Counted from the first letter of the stretch, positions 7,071 to 15,806 are shown. The stretch is DNA of 18,175 nt from Stercoripulliclostridium_A sp963642145 (GCA_963642145.1 CAVIFU010000032.1:1-18175); one strand, 5' to 3'. Numbers and translations: made by a program. Notes: generated by a model from the letters alone, not told the origin.

Positions 7071-7283
7071 TTACTCTTTGCTACTGTCCAACATATTTTT
7101 GATTTCATCAACGTCATCGCGAATAACCTCGACGATTTCAAACTTTTTCGCAAGAGCGTCGATGAGCGTTTGGTACTTCTCTTCGCGCGTCTTGCTGTCT
7201 TTGATTTGGATGAAGAACAAGGCTACAAACAGCATTGCCCACAATCCGCTGTTAAGTGCGGTTTCCCATATTTGCGTCCACAT
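7071..7283 (-). CDS. BhlA/UviB-type holin
   Basis: The 70-residue protein has the form of the BhlA/UviB holin family: a short N-terminus, one membrane helix at about residues 10-27 (LNSGLWAMLFVALFFIQI), then KDSKTREEKYQTLID and a charged helix ending in VIRDDVDEIKNML. Such proteins make membrane lesions that help release phage particles or bacteriocins. AGGAG seven bases upstream supports the start, which lies 32 bases inside the end of the preceding Cys-rich gene. It is the last gene of the operon; no cell-wall hydrolase follows, although holins are usually next to one. UviB is itself known as an SOS-linked bacteriocin-release protein, consistent with the LexA box upstream. Confidence 0.8.
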   Translation of the reverse strand: MWTQIWETALNSGLWAMLFVALFFIQIKDSKTREEKYQTLIDALAKKFEIVEVIRDDVDEIKNMLDSSKE

Positions 7284-7515
7284 TATTTTTCTCCTTTCGG
7301 CTACCGTCTGCCGCGCTTTCGGTTGCCGTAACTTCGTTATTTTGTTTTTGCCCGAGCGCTATTGCGCCAAGCTCCGTAAGGGCTGTAAGGCACTCGCGGC
7401 ACAAGCGTAAGCTGTGCGACACCGGCGTATCTTTGCGCACTACGGCATAGGTTGCCAAGTGCGTGCAACAGCCGTTATCGCACCGCGTTACGGGCTTCAA
7501 TTTGATTAGTCGCAT
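7252..7515 (-). CDS. Small Cys-rich putative zinc-binding phage protein
   Basis: The 87-residue protein has C12-x3-C16-C17 and C39-x2-C42, plus H19 and H34, an arrangement compatible with a small zinc ribbon covering residues 10-45. The C-terminal half is polar and probably disordered. AGGAGG four bases upstream of ATG 7515 gives a confident start. It sits between the coiled-coil gene and the holin and overlaps the holin gene by 32 bases in another frame. I recognise the general type from Firmicutes prophages but know no specific function. Confidence 0.7.
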   Translation of the reverse strand: MRLIKLKPVTRCDNGCCTHLATYAVVRKDTPVSHSLRLCRECLTALTELGAIALGQKQNNEVTATESAADGSRKEKNNVDANMGNRT

Positions 7516-7523
7516 CTGTCCTC

Positions 7524-8537
7524 CTATTCGCTACGCGCCATCATTTCGGCAACAAGCGTGGCGTAATTTTCTTTGCCGAGCAATGCGGAAAGTATGTCTC
7601 CCGAAGAGTATATCATTTGGTTGGCTTCCGCACGAGTGTAGCCCGAGTAGAATTGACGCGCTATTTCCAAACGCTTGTCGTACTCGGCTTGCTTGTCCGG
7701 CGTGACGCCGTTTGCTTCTTCATACTCGGCTTCCGCCTTAGCTTCCGCAAGTAAATCTGCATTGCGCTGTTTGCGCAGGGCTCTGAGTGCGGATTCGCGC
7801 TCCGAAACATAGCGCGCTTCCTTCTCCGCTATACTCCTGTTGTACTCGTTTATCTCTGCTATGCGTTTTAGCTCGCTCTCTTTGAGTTTATCTATGGCGT
7901 TGCGGAGATCAGTGGCGTAACTTATGTCGTACTCGCGCAACGCGTTGTTGTATTTCTGTTCGGCTTGGGTCAATTCCGATTTGATCTTGGCATATTTACT
8001 ATCGTATTCAGACTCTATTCGCTCCAAACTTTCGCCGTACTCGGCGGTAATTTGCGCCTGCCCGTATGTGTTGACGGTGGAATTGACAAGCCCTTGGTAT
8101 ATCATGTTGTCGCGATGCTTTTTGAGCGCGGCATTCGTCTTGGCGACAAGGTCTTGCTTGGAATTTTTCTCTTTGTCTTCGAGCTCTTCCTCCGCCGCTT
8201 CGTATGCGCTTTCAGCCTTGGCATACGCCTCCTGCGCCTTGCCGAGAGAGGCTATATTTTTGCTTTGCGCCGTCTCTTCCGCTTGTGCGGCAATTTCCGC
8301 ATCGGTCTTTTGTACGTAGCTTTTGGGTACTAAACCGAGAGATTCGGGATACTGTTCATCGGGATCGGATAAATCGACATTGCTCTTCTCCGCGCGATAA
8401 GCCGCGTCCATTTCTCTGAGCGCGGCAATCAGCGGTTCGCCGGACGGCGACTCGGAATTGACCGAGCCGCTATCCGTTTCTTCGCCCGATAGTTTTTTGA
8501 AAGCCTTTTTGATTTTTTCCAATACGTCACTCGCCAT
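7524..8537 (-). CDS. Long coiled-coil virion-associated protein (ejection or tail-needle candidate)
   Basis: The 337-residue protein is dominated by heptad-like, Ala/Glu/Lys/Arg-rich helix from about residue 80 to 285. A polar N-terminal part (1-75) and a short C-terminal domain (about 290-337, including QFYSGYTRAEANQMIYSSG) flank it. No signal peptide or catalytic motif is seen. Its place after the gp10-like tail protein matches where short-tailed phages encode the tail needle and internal ejection proteins, so a virion role is inferred from position and structure only. GGAGG eight bases upstream lies inside the 40-residue gene, whose end overlaps this one by 11 bases. Confidence 0.6.
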   Translation of the reverse strand: MASDVLEKIKKAFKKLSGEETDSGSVNSESPSGEPLIAALREMDAAYRAEKSNVDLSDPDEQYPESLGLVPKSYVQKTDAEIAAQAEETAQSKNIASLGKAQEAYAKAESAYEAAEEELEDKEKNSKQDLVAKTNAALKKHRDNMIYQGLVNSTVNTYGQAQITAEYGESLERIESEYDSKYAKIKSELTQAEQKYNNALREYDISYATDLRNAIDKLKESELKRIAEINEYNRSIAEKEARYVSERESALRALRKQRNADLLAEAKAEAEYEEANGVTPDKQAEYDKRLEIARQFYSGYTRAEANQMIYSSGDILSALLGKENYATLVAEMMARSE

Positions 8538-8649
8538 CGGTAGTACCTCCGCCGTTTGTCACCTTTTTCGTAAGCTCCTCAACCTTGCGGGTAAGGATAA
8601 CCATGCGCTCGGCAAGCTCCTCTAACATGACTATTATTCGTTCGTTCAT
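8527..8649 (-). CDS. 40-residue coiled-coil small protein in the tail cluster
   Basis: A short reverse-strand gene fills the otherwise empty gap between two tail genes. It encodes 40 residues beginning MNERIIVMLEELAERM, then a leucine/valine heptad continuing to EELTKKV, then a polar Gly/Thr tail. The start has a strong AGGAGG site with good spacing, its ATG overlaps the stop of the 499-residue gene as ATGA, and its stop overlaps the next gene by 11 bases, so translation is probably coupled across three genes. It most likely forms a short coiled-coil oligomer; a needle-like or chaperone role is a guess. Confidence 0.75.
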   Translation of the reverse strand: MNERIIVMLEELAERMVILTRKVEELTKKVTNGGGTTDGE

Positions 8650-10145
8650 ACGTACCTCCTATATAAATCAAGGGTGAGTTCGAACGGCTCGACGTACAAG
8701 GTTGCCGCATTCGACTCTATCTTGACGGACAAGTCGTCGCCGACAGACTCGTTGAAAATGACGTCTTGCGTTCTCGCGTTGCCGTAAACGTAACGCTTGG
8801 CGTCTACGCCGCCCATGCGCAAGGTAACCGAAATGTCGCCTGCACTCCTGACGTGCATGCGTCGAACGCGCTTGACTCGCGTAAGATCTCCGAGAGTCAT
8901 CGTAGGGCTGAGCCACAATTTGGGCAGTACGCTCCCGTAAAAACAACCGTCGTTGGTCAGCGCGCCGTACGTCGTGCTGCGCTCCTGATTGCCGAATGCC
9001 AAAAGAATGATTTTGAGATCCGGGCTGTATATCGGTAGCAATTGCTTGACGTCGGCTCCCCTGAACACCGTGACCGCCTTGCTGTATAAGTTGATTATGA
9101 TGATGCCGTTGCGAGACATGCCGTACTGCGCCGTCGCCTCGTCGCCGATAAGCTCCCCTCTCGTTTTGAGTTTGACGGACAAAAAATATTTTTCTCCGCT
9201 TAGCGCGCCTACCGCGTCTTGAAAGTTGTCCGCAAGCGCGGTGACGCCCTCGTATCCGATGGTGAGTCCGCTCGCGTCAAGCATGTAAAGCTTGTCGCCC
9301 GCAATGAATGTCAGCATGTGCCCGTTGGTTGCGACGGTATCGCCGTAAATTCTATCGCCGGACGAATACACTTTCTTGACGGCGTAATTTTCGGGTCCGC
9401 CGTATATGGTAACTTTGTTTATCATGAAATCGCGAAAAACGTACAACGCGTTGTCGTATGCCACAAGCTTGCGGATGGCGCCGCCCTCGTCCATCAACGA
9501 GAACTTGCCGCTGTCCGACGCGTCTTTGAATTCCTCCGGCTTCAACGCCGAGCTGTACCATATGGTGTTGCGATCCTCATAGTCCACGCCGAAAACTCTA
9601 TCGCCGAGCATACACACCGAGTATAACCCGGGGACGTCTTGGTAGGTTACGGACGTGGTGCCGTCATACTCGATTAGTCCGCCGCTACCGAGATAAGCGT
9701 AAGCTCTGTTTTTGCCGTTGCGGTAGTAGTTGACAAACTCTATTTCGGGAACGGTGCCGTGAGTAAGGCTTATCTGTGTGTGCGTTCCCTGCGACAGTAA
9801 CGGATGCGCGTACAACGTTTGTCCGCTACCATATGTCAAAAGCTCGTCGGCGTTGGCGCCGTCCGAGTCCTTATGCGGAAACCAGTGCATTTTGTACACC
9901 TGCTGTGCGCGCGTCGCAAGAGTGCCGATACTAACGGTATTACCGCCTACTTCGTATGACGCCGAATCTATGCCGACTCCCGTTTCCAAAACGCCGTCTA
10001 TTATCTTGATATTGTATCCATAGCAACAGAAATCAAGCGATTTTGTGCCGGTATCGGTTACGGCATTGACGCCCTGAAATCCCTTGGAACTGTATCTTGC
10101 GCGACTAACCGTAGGCGTGACGTTTTTGCCGAATTTAGCTAACAT
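8646..10145 (-). CDS. P22 gp10-like tail/DNA-stabilisation protein (beta-propeller type)
   Basis: The 499-residue protein has repeated short beta-strand units such as LVAYDNALYVFRD, MLTFIAGDKLYMLDASG and KYFLSVKL. This is the pattern of tail-hub/plug proteins of short-tailed phages (P22 gp10, T7 gp12-like), which sit under the portal adaptor, hold packaged DNA and form the tail nozzle. It has no signal peptide or enzymatic motif. Length and position directly after the adaptor agree with P22 gp10 (about 470). CAGGAG seven bases upstream lies inside the adaptor gene, which it overlaps by seven bases, and it is joined to the 40-residue gene by ATGA. The fold assignment comes from pattern and position. 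Confidence 0.7.
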   Translation of the reverse strand: MLAKFGKNVTPTVSRARYSSKGFQGVNAVTDTGTKSLDFCCYGYNIKIIDGVLETGVGIDSASYEVGGNTVSIGTLATRAQQVYKMHWFPHKDSDGANADELLTYGSGQTLYAHPLLSQGTHTQISLTHGTVPEIEFVNYYRNGKNRAYAYLGSGGLIEYDGTTSVTYQDVPGLYSVCMLGDRVFGVDYEDRNTIWYSSALKPEEFKDASDSGKFSLMDEGGAIRKLVAYDNALYVFRDFMINKVTIYGGPENYAVKKVYSSGDRIYGDTVATNGHMLTFIAGDKLYMLDASGLTIGYEGVTALADNFQDAVGALSGEKYFLSVKLKTRGELIGDEATAQYGMSRNGIIIINLYSKAVTVFRGADVKQLLPIYSPDLKIILLAFGNQERSTTYGALTNDGCFYGSVLPKLWLSPTMTLGDLTRVKRVRRMHVRSAGDISVTLRMGGVDAKRYVYGNARTQDVIFNESVGDDLSVKIESNAATLYVEPFELTLDLYRRYV

Positions 10146-10675
10146 ATGAATCTCCTGACAGGTATTGCAAAGCCTCTAAGCTTCTTGGATACGTTGGACA
10201 CGGCGTTCTCGTAACGGGATTTGTAGTACATCGCTTCATCCACGTAGCCGTTGCGATAATAGAACTCGCACGCTACTCCCGTCGCCATTAAGTAATCCGT
10301 AAAGTACGGTGGTAGCGGCATGACCGAACCCTTTTGCAAGTTGCCGCCGGCGTAGTAATACTCAACGTATGCGTCTCCGCTGAAACCCTCGCAACAAACG
10401 TACGTCGGGTACATCATAAATTTTTTCGACTTTCCTCCGACGTTGACTTTGATTATCTCTCTGACGGTTTCTTCGAAGTCGGCGTAGTCCGCGACGGAAT
10501 CTTTGAACGCTATCTTTTCTACCTTGCGAAGGTTGACAAATTGCGTGGTGAGCTCGGCATATACGTAGTTGGCACACTCGTAAAGTTGCTTGACCTTGGC
10601 GTCTTCCGACTCGTGCGTAACGCCCGTCAGTCCTACTATGCTTATTGCTTTATCTATTACATCGTTAACGTTCAT
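10139..10675 (-). CDS. Head-tail adaptor (head completion) protein
   Basis: The 178-residue, mostly helical protein starts MNVNDVIDKAISIVG and has helices with alternating aromatic residues near its end (MATGVACEFYYRNGYVDEAMYYKSRYENAVS). This is the usual pattern of phage head-completion/connector adaptors (P22 gp4-like or gp6-like), which form a ring beneath the portal. ATG 10675 was chosen over an earlier ATG at 10708 because GGGAGG lies six bases upstream and the earlier start falls in a hairpin. It follows the capsid gene and overlaps the gp10-like gene. Confidence 0.65.
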   Translation of the reverse strand: MNVNDVIDKAISIVGLTGVTHESEDAKVKQLYECANYVYAELTTQFVNLRKVEKIAFKDSVADYADFEETVREIIKVNVGGKSKKFMMYPTYVCCEGFSGDAYVEYYYAGGNLQKGSVMPLPPYFTDYLMATGVACEFYYRNGYVDEAMYYKSRYENAVSNVSKKLRGFAIPVRRFIC

Positions 10676-10685
10676 AGCTCCTCCC

Positions 10686-10706
10686 GCGCCCCGAAAAACG
10701 GGGCGC
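10686..10706 (-). other. GC-rich hairpin between capsid and adaptor genes
   Basis: GCGCCCCG (10686-10693) and CGGGGCGC (10699-10706) are perfect complements around a five-base loop. On the reverse strand the stem is followed directly by the GGGAGG ribosome site of the adaptor gene, with no U-run, so it is not a normal terminator. It could stabilise the capsid mRNA 3' end after cleavage, or lower adaptor expression relative to capsid. Confidence 0.65.
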
Positions 10707-10721
10707 ATATCACTATTCTAA

Positions 10722-11912
10722 TTAGTTACTGCTCGTTTCAGTGCTCTCCGATATGCCGTACAGTCTGCCGACAGCTCTCGGCATGGTAGACACGAAATTC
10801 GCGTATTTGACAAGTACCGCTTGGTAACTTGCCTTGTTGGGTACTTTGTTGAGAATTGCTCTGTTGGTGCCTTCAAGCCACTCCCAATCGCAAAGCTGTA
10901 CCATTTTGAGACTGTCCGTATCGAGGAAATACATCTCGCCGTTGGGGCAGAATCTGTCGCCGTCCAAAGGTATGCCGTTGTAGGACAACGTCTTGAAACC
11001 GCCGTCCACGTTCATGTAGTCAACGTTGCTCCTCGACGTTTGCAAATATTTGAGGTACTGCCTGCGAACGTCGTTGCCGCACACGATGAGGTCTATTCTG
11101 TGACCCGAACCGACTTCCAAATCGTCCAAAAACTCCTGTATTGCGTCCGTGGTAAGGGATCCCGAAAGATTCTTGCTCGTGCCGCCGAGCCAAGGGTTGA
11201 TCGTCTTGCTCATGCCGTAATACGGAAGATCGGTAAATATGTAGGGTATACCGTTGACTTCGGTGGAATTGGTGTTGTGGACATAGATGACGTCGTCTTT
11301 TGCAAGAGGAGTGCTCGTAGGTACGCTCGAACTTAAGTGGATTTTGCCGTTGACGTTATCGACGTAGACTATTCTTGCGCCGGAAACTACGGTCGTAGAG
11401 CCTCTGACAAAGTCCACGACCATGCCTTCCGTGAGTTTTTGCGTGGACGTTACGGGGAACCAGTTTTTGGCGGTGTGACTCGTAAGGTCTCCTACTTTTG
11501 CAAGTATGCCGGTGCCGTCGCCCCATATCATGCGGTTGATGTTGTAACGCGCGGACGAGATCATCGCTTGGATTTCGTTGGTCAAAACGTCGCAAACGCC
11601 GTCTACGCTGTCACGCGCAACGCGAAGAGCTTTGTCCGTTATCTCGACGGTGCCGTACAGGTTGCGTAGCGGTACAGTCAAGGATACGTGCAAACTGCCG
11701 TAAGAATCGGGAAGATTGGCGTCTTCCGCAACTGCTCCGAGTCCGCCGCATATGCCGTAAGTCACGGGTACAATGGCGTTTTTGCCGGATACGTTGACGC
11801 CGGTCTTCTCTATCTTGGAGTAAAGCGGACTGGCTCCGGTGTTGAGTTGGTTGCAAACCGCGTCTAAATAATACGATTTGAGTATGCTGTCTAATGTGGT
11901 TACCGATAGCAT
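10722..11912 (-). CDS. Major capsid protein (HK97-fold type expected)
   Basis: The 396-residue protein builds the icosahedral shell. It starts near LDSILKSYYLDAVCNQLNTGASPLYSKIEKT, has a basic/aliphatic central part (PLRNLYGTVEITDKALRVARDS) and a GDGTGILA segment at about residue 150, and ends with YANFVSTMPRAVGRLYGI. Order after scaffold and before adaptor, size, and mixed alpha-beta composition support the call. AAAGGAG with good spacing lies in the last codons of the scaffold gene, giving tight coupling. No separate protease is encoded, so maturation would rely on the scaffold leaving intact, as in P22. Confidence 0.85.
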   Translation of the reverse strand: MLSVTTLDSILKSYYLDAVCNQLNTGASPLYSKIEKTGVNVSGKNAIVPVTYGICGGLGAVAEDANLPDSYGSLHVSLTVPLRNLYGTVEITDKALRVARDSVDGVCDVLTNEIQAMISSARYNINRMIWGDGTGILAKVGDLTSHTAKNWFPVTSTQKLTEGMVVDFVRGSTTVVSGARIVYVDNVNGKIHLSSSVPTSTPLAKDDVIYVHNTNSTEVNGIPYIFTDLPYYGMSKTINPWLGGTSKNLSGSLTTDAIQEFLDDLEVGSGHRIDLIVCGNDVRRQYLKYLQTSRSNVDYMNVDGGFKTLSYNGIPLDGDRFCPNGEMYFLDTDSLKMVQLCDWEWLEGTNRAILNKVPNKASYQAVLVKYANFVSTMPRAVGRLYGISESTETSSN

Positions 11913-11915
11913 TTT

Positions 11916-12500
11916 TTATTCTCCTTTGAGTTTTTTGAGATATTCCGCCGTAAGTTTTTTCGCCTCCGCAACGGTGGTGATCCGAGGATACTTAGCGACG
12001 GGGATTTCCCCGGAACTTTGCGCGACTTTGGGAGTAAGCTTTGCCCTCTCGGCAAAATCCGCTATTAACTTGGCTTCCGAATCTTCGGCGGGCGGCGCCG
12101 CTACGGGCTCGCTCTTTTCCGTGTCGCTTGCGGTCTGCGGACTCTTCCTGTATCGCCTTGCAAGTACGCCGAGTAAAGCTTTCTCCAAACAATTGTCGTC
12201 TTCAAGACGGGCGTTTGCAGATTTGAGCTCTTCGGTGATCTCCGTGCCGAGTTCCAACGCAACCGGATACTTGGCGGCAAGCGCGTTGACTCGCTCCGAC
12301 CATTTGTCCGTTTCCGTGCGCTCGGCGGCTTGGTTTTCAAGTTCCTTCAAACGCTGACTGCGCCTCGTGAACTCGGATTCCAAAGAATTGTAGGCGTTCA
12401 AAAGTTCTTCCGCCGACTTGAATTTACCGTACGAGGTTACCTCTCCTTTGTCGCTATCCGCGGAGGATAAAGTAGTTTGCTCGATTTTTTCTTCTTCCAT
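11916..12500 (-). CDS. Scaffolding protein
   Basis: The 194-residue, highly charged, largely helical protein has the YGKFKSAEELLNAYNSLESEFTRRSQRLKELE segment (about 25-56), a frequent N-terminal motif of phage scaffolds. An acidic, Ala/Pro-rich linker follows (about 125-145), then a basic C-terminal helix (VAEAKKLTAEYLKKLKG), the part that usually contacts capsid protein. It guides procapsid assembly and is then released. GGAG six bases before ATG 12500 supports the start; it lies between portal and capsid with gaps of 10 and 3 bases. Confidence 0.8.
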   Translation of the reverse strand: MEEEKIEQTTLSSADSDKGEVTSYGKFKSAEELLNAYNSLESEFTRRSQRLKELENQAAERTETDKWSERVNALAAKYPVALELGTEITEELKSANARLEDDNCLEKALLGVLARRYRKSPQTASDTEKSEPVAAPPAEDSEAKLIADFAERAKLTPKVAQSSGEIPVAKYPRITTVAEAKKLTAEYLKKLKGE

Positions 12501-12510
12501 ACATGTCTCC

Positions 12511-14361
12511 TTATTCGTTATAGTTTAATTTTTGCGCGTCGGCTTCCGTCGCGACGATAGCCCTGTGACGCCTGATGTGCTCCGTGATTATCTTGGCGTT
12601 GTCCTCGGACAAACTGTCCTTGCCCGTGACAAGCGCGGACGTATGCTCGGCAATGTGTATCTCGTGATTGTCAAATTCCGAGACTTCTTGCTTCTTCCCA
12701 TGCTGCATATCGTAGTTTTCTATAGACGCCTTCTTGATGTGGATGTCCTCGTCGTTACGGGCGTATTCCCAGTTTCCGAATCCGAGCATCTCTACTATTC
12801 TTGCGCGGTTTCGGTTGCTTATCTTGCCGTTCTCGTCACCCAAAAGCCCGTATTTGAGTAGTTCCAGTACCATGTTCTTGCGTGTGGCGGGAGTTTCGAC
12901 CATCTCGGAATCGGACTCCATTACGACGTCGTCGCCACGGAGCTCGGACGCTTTGAATCTCGCTACTTCCACCCTGCCGTTTTCGCCTGCGACTGCCACG
13001 ACGCGCTCGCCTATATCGTACTGCTTGTATAATCTAAGTATCTGCCTTGCCACCTCTTTGACTGCGGAACGGATACTCTCCGTCGTAACCGACAATCGTG
13101 AATAGTCCTGCTCGATTAGTAGCGACATCGCGTAGCCGCTAAACGTGGACAGCGCGGACGCAGATACCGATCCGATATCGCTGACTCCGGATATCGTGCG
13201 GAATTCCGTGAGTAATCTTTCCTCTTCGTCCCTAAATTCCGACGGCACCGTGCCTGCGTTCATAAATACCGGCGGCACCGATCCTTGGCGGTAAACGATG
13301 ACTTTGCCGGGCGCAAGTCCGCTTTCTTCCAACTCCTCGACGTCAACGCTGCCGTCCTCGGCTACAAGTATGCCGGAAGTAAGCCTCGCCATGAACTCGT
13401 GCTTGCGGTTTTTGACGGAATTGTAGGCGCGTTGGACGGGTATCAGCCGCTCGATGACGCTCATGCCGAAAAAGCATGCCGGTTGCTCCAATGCCACTTG
13501 CTTGATAAACGGCAAGCCGCGTTTGCCGTCCGGTCTATTGATATAGGGAAGTTCGCCTTCGTACAAGAGCTCGCCGCCGGCGCAAATTACAAGTCTGCCG
13601 AGAGGAAAATCCTTGGACGGCGCTTCGTACCTTTCGATGAGGACGGCGTACTCCTTCTTGTCACTCTCCGTAACGCGAATATCGGCGCGGTTGCTACCGG
13701 TGTAGTCGACGTCCATTACGGTGACGTCTTCGGGTTCCACGTGCTTGCCCCAAACCGATTCAATTGTCTTGACGGGGTAAGCTTTGGCATGGATGATGCT
13801 CGTAAGTGAATCGATATCCTGCGCGGACAACGAGTCCGGATATATCTCGAAGGGCGGACAAACACTCAGGCTGACGCTGCCTTCTTTGACGGAATTGCCG
13901 TCTGCCAAAACGACGTCCTTGCCACCTCCCGCGTTCCACACGACTTTGTAAAACACGCTGCCGGTAAGCTCCGCCCAGTAGTTGGCTCTGCCGAAAAGTT
14001 TGACAAACTCAGAGTCTCGCCAAGTGGCTTCCAAAAGTTTTGTGGCAAGTTTTGCCGTATCGACGTCCCGATCTTCGTTACTCGCCGGGCGCACGGATAC
14101 CGCGCAATTTACCCTCGTGAATTTTGCAAGTCTTGCCTCGATTAGTGGCGCGATGTGGTTGTATACCTCCTTTTCTTGCCAATAATAGCCGTCCGGCGTA
14201 TCGATTACCTCACCGCGCGGTCCCAATGTGCCATGCTGATTGCCGAGCATAAACGCAATGTTCAACCGCCATTTGGCTTCCAATAACTTGCGCTCTTCCT
14301 GTCGCCTCAGAAAATCGGCGGTAACCTCTTGCGCAAGCGATTTGCCGTGTTCTTTACTCAT
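12511..14361 (-). CDS. Portal protein (podovirus type)
   Basis: The 616-residue protein forms the dodecameric DNA gateway at one capsid vertex. Recognisable parts are the N-terminal helix with WRLNIAFMLGNQ, YNHIAPLIEARLAKFTRVNC (about residues 68-87), the central wing, AYNSVKNRKHEFMARLTSGILVAEDG before the stem/tunnel helices, and LLTEFRTISGVSDIGS in the crown-side region. Length is between typical siphovirus portals and P22 gp1 (725). GGAG seven bases upstream supports ATG 14361, which overlaps the terminase stop as ATGA. It is ordered directly after TerL, as in most tailed phages. Confidence 0.85.
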   Translation of the reverse strand: MSKEHGKSLAQEVTADFLRRQEERKLLEAKWRLNIAFMLGNQHGTLGPRGEVIDTPDGYYWQEKEVYNHIAPLIEARLAKFTRVNCAVSVRPASNEDRDVDTAKLATKLLEATWRDSEFVKLFGRANYWAELTGSVFYKVVWNAGGGKDVVLADGNSVKEGSVSLSVCPPFEIYPDSLSAQDIDSLTSIIHAKAYPVKTIESVWGKHVEPEDVTVMDVDYTGSNRADIRVTESDKKEYAVLIERYEAPSKDFPLGRLVICAGGELLYEGELPYINRPDGKRGLPFIKQVALEQPACFFGMSVIERLIPVQRAYNSVKNRKHEFMARLTSGILVAEDGSVDVEELEESGLAPGKVIVYRQGSVPPVFMNAGTVPSEFRDEEERLLTEFRTISGVSDIGSVSASALSTFSGYAMSLLIEQDYSRLSVTTESIRSAVKEVARQILRLYKQYDIGERVVAVAGENGRVEVARFKASELRGDDVVMESDSEMVETPATRKNMVLELLKYGLLGDENGKISNRNRARIVEMLGFGNWEYARNDEDIHIKKASIENYDMQHGKKQEVSEFDNHEIHIAEHTSALVTGKDSLSEDNAKIITEHIRRHRAIVATEADAQKLNYNE

Positions 14362-15806
14362 ACTGCACTCCTTTTGTTTTTGTTATTTGCCGTCTTTAAC
14401 AGCTTTTGTTTGTATTTGATGTGCTCGGGAAGCTCCGTTTTTGGCGCCGCCGTGCACGGATCGGACATGACGTAATATCGCAGTTCGTCCATGGCGTGGT
14501 CGTCGCGCTTGACAGGGCGATCTCCGCTCCCCCACCAATATCCTTTGAGTTCGCGTATCATGTTGACGCAATTCCTGAATATGTATATCCGCGGTGGACG
14601 CGCCGAAAATAAGCTACGCACGCGCGATATTCCGCTGAACATATCTTTGTTGACACGCGCGTTGACGGCAATGCCGTTTTCAAAGAACAGCTCACTGACG
14701 CTCTTGACCGACGCCAGCGTTTTTTGGTTCGCCGCGGAATCGATAAGCGCTTCCAATCTGCCGTCACTGCGCCGATGCCATCCGAGTGACTCGGCAAGCG
14801 CCAATATCTTTTGCGCGTGATAAGCTACCTCTTTGCCCCTCTCGTAATGCTCGGCAATTACGTAAATGACGCCGTCGTAATCCTTGGCGTAAAAATGGCA
14901 TGACAGCGGATTGTTGAGTCCCGGGTCCACCGAAACCCCGCTCTGCCAGTCGTACGGCACGGGGAACGGATCTATTACATGTACTTCCGGCTCGAATTCG
15001 GGATAGACAAGCCCCTCCTCTGCACGGAATCTGCCGTAACGCCGAGATTCGAGCTCCTCTGCCGACATCACCTTGCCGAGTCGCTCAACCTCGGCTACGT
15101 CCAAAAACGGATTGTCCGCCCACTCCATGTTCTCATACCAAATTTCGGGATCGTCGGACGGGTTGAGATAGATTTCGTCATACACCCAGGTAAGCCCTTT
15201 GAGCGGCGTCATCGTGCCGAATACGTCTCCGGACTTATCCAGCACGCGCATGCGACACTCGTCGTATATCTCCTTGGGCGGTTCCTCGTCGAACCACACA
15301 AAATCAAGCGACGCGCCTTGGAACCGCTCCCTTCCTTGCGAACAAGTCTTGAAGGTAAGCGACGATATTCCGCCGAGCGCGCTACGCACGTAAATGGTAT
15401 CGACAACGCCGCCCTCGGGGAAATCGCGTCCGCCGTCCGACATCGTTATGCGTTCTATCCAATCGGGGTTTAGGTACTCCAAAATCTTCTTTTGGGCAAC
15501 TTCTTTCTGTACTTCCGATGTGAGCGATACCGCCCAACCGTTGACGGACGGTTTGTTTTGACGATAAGGATGTATGCCCCTTAGCATGTACACGGCTTCT
15601 ACCGCGCCGCACTCTGTCTTGCCGGAACGGTTGCCGCCGAACACCCATCTGTTACGCTTTGCCGAACGATGGAAGGCAATCTGTTTGACGTGGACTTTCT
15701 CGCCGACATTGTAGGCAAATATCTTGTTTTTGACCTTGCGTTCCGCAAGCTCCTTTTCTATCGCCTTGACGCGTGCAATGCTATATCTGACGTCTTCTTT
15801 TTGCAT
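14358..15806 (-). CDS. terL: Terminase large subunit
   Basis: The 482-residue packaging motor has an N-terminal ATPase: Walker A GGNRSGKT (57-64), Walker B LDFVWFDEEP (167-176) with D173-E174, and coupling motif TMTP (198-201). The C-terminal RNase H-like nuclease has VSVDPG with D294, LIDSAAN with D356 and the DDHAMDELRY motif (D435/D436, D440). All key acidic residues are present, so it should be active. ATG 15806 is the likely start. Its AGGAGG lies about 17 bases upstream, which is long, and the frame is open back to 15911, so an earlier non-ATG start is possible. It overlaps the upstream gene by 26 bases and portal by four. Confidence 0.95.
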   Translation of the reverse strand: MQKEDVRYSIARVKAIEKELAERKVKNKIFAYNVGEKVHVKQIAFHRSAKRNRWVFGGNRSGKTECGAVEAVYMLRGIHPYRQNKPSVNGWAVSLTSEVQKEVAQKKILEYLNPDWIERITMSDGGRDFPEGGVVDTIYVRSALGGISSLTFKTCSQGRERFQGASLDFVWFDEEPPKEIYDECRMRVLDKSGDVFGTMTPLKGLTWVYDEIYLNPSDDPEIWYENMEWADNPFLDVAEVERLGKVMSAEELESRRYGRFRAEEGLVYPEFEPEVHVIDPFPVPYDWQSGVSVDPGLNNPLSCHFYAKDYDGVIYVIAEHYERGKEVAYHAQKILALAESLGWHRRSDGRLEALIDSAANQKTLASVKSVSELFFENGIAVNARVNKDMFSGISRVRSLFSARPPRIYIFRNCVNMIRELKGYWWGSGDRPVKRDDHAMDELRYYVMSDPCTAAPKTELPEHIKYKQKLLKTANNKNKRSAV

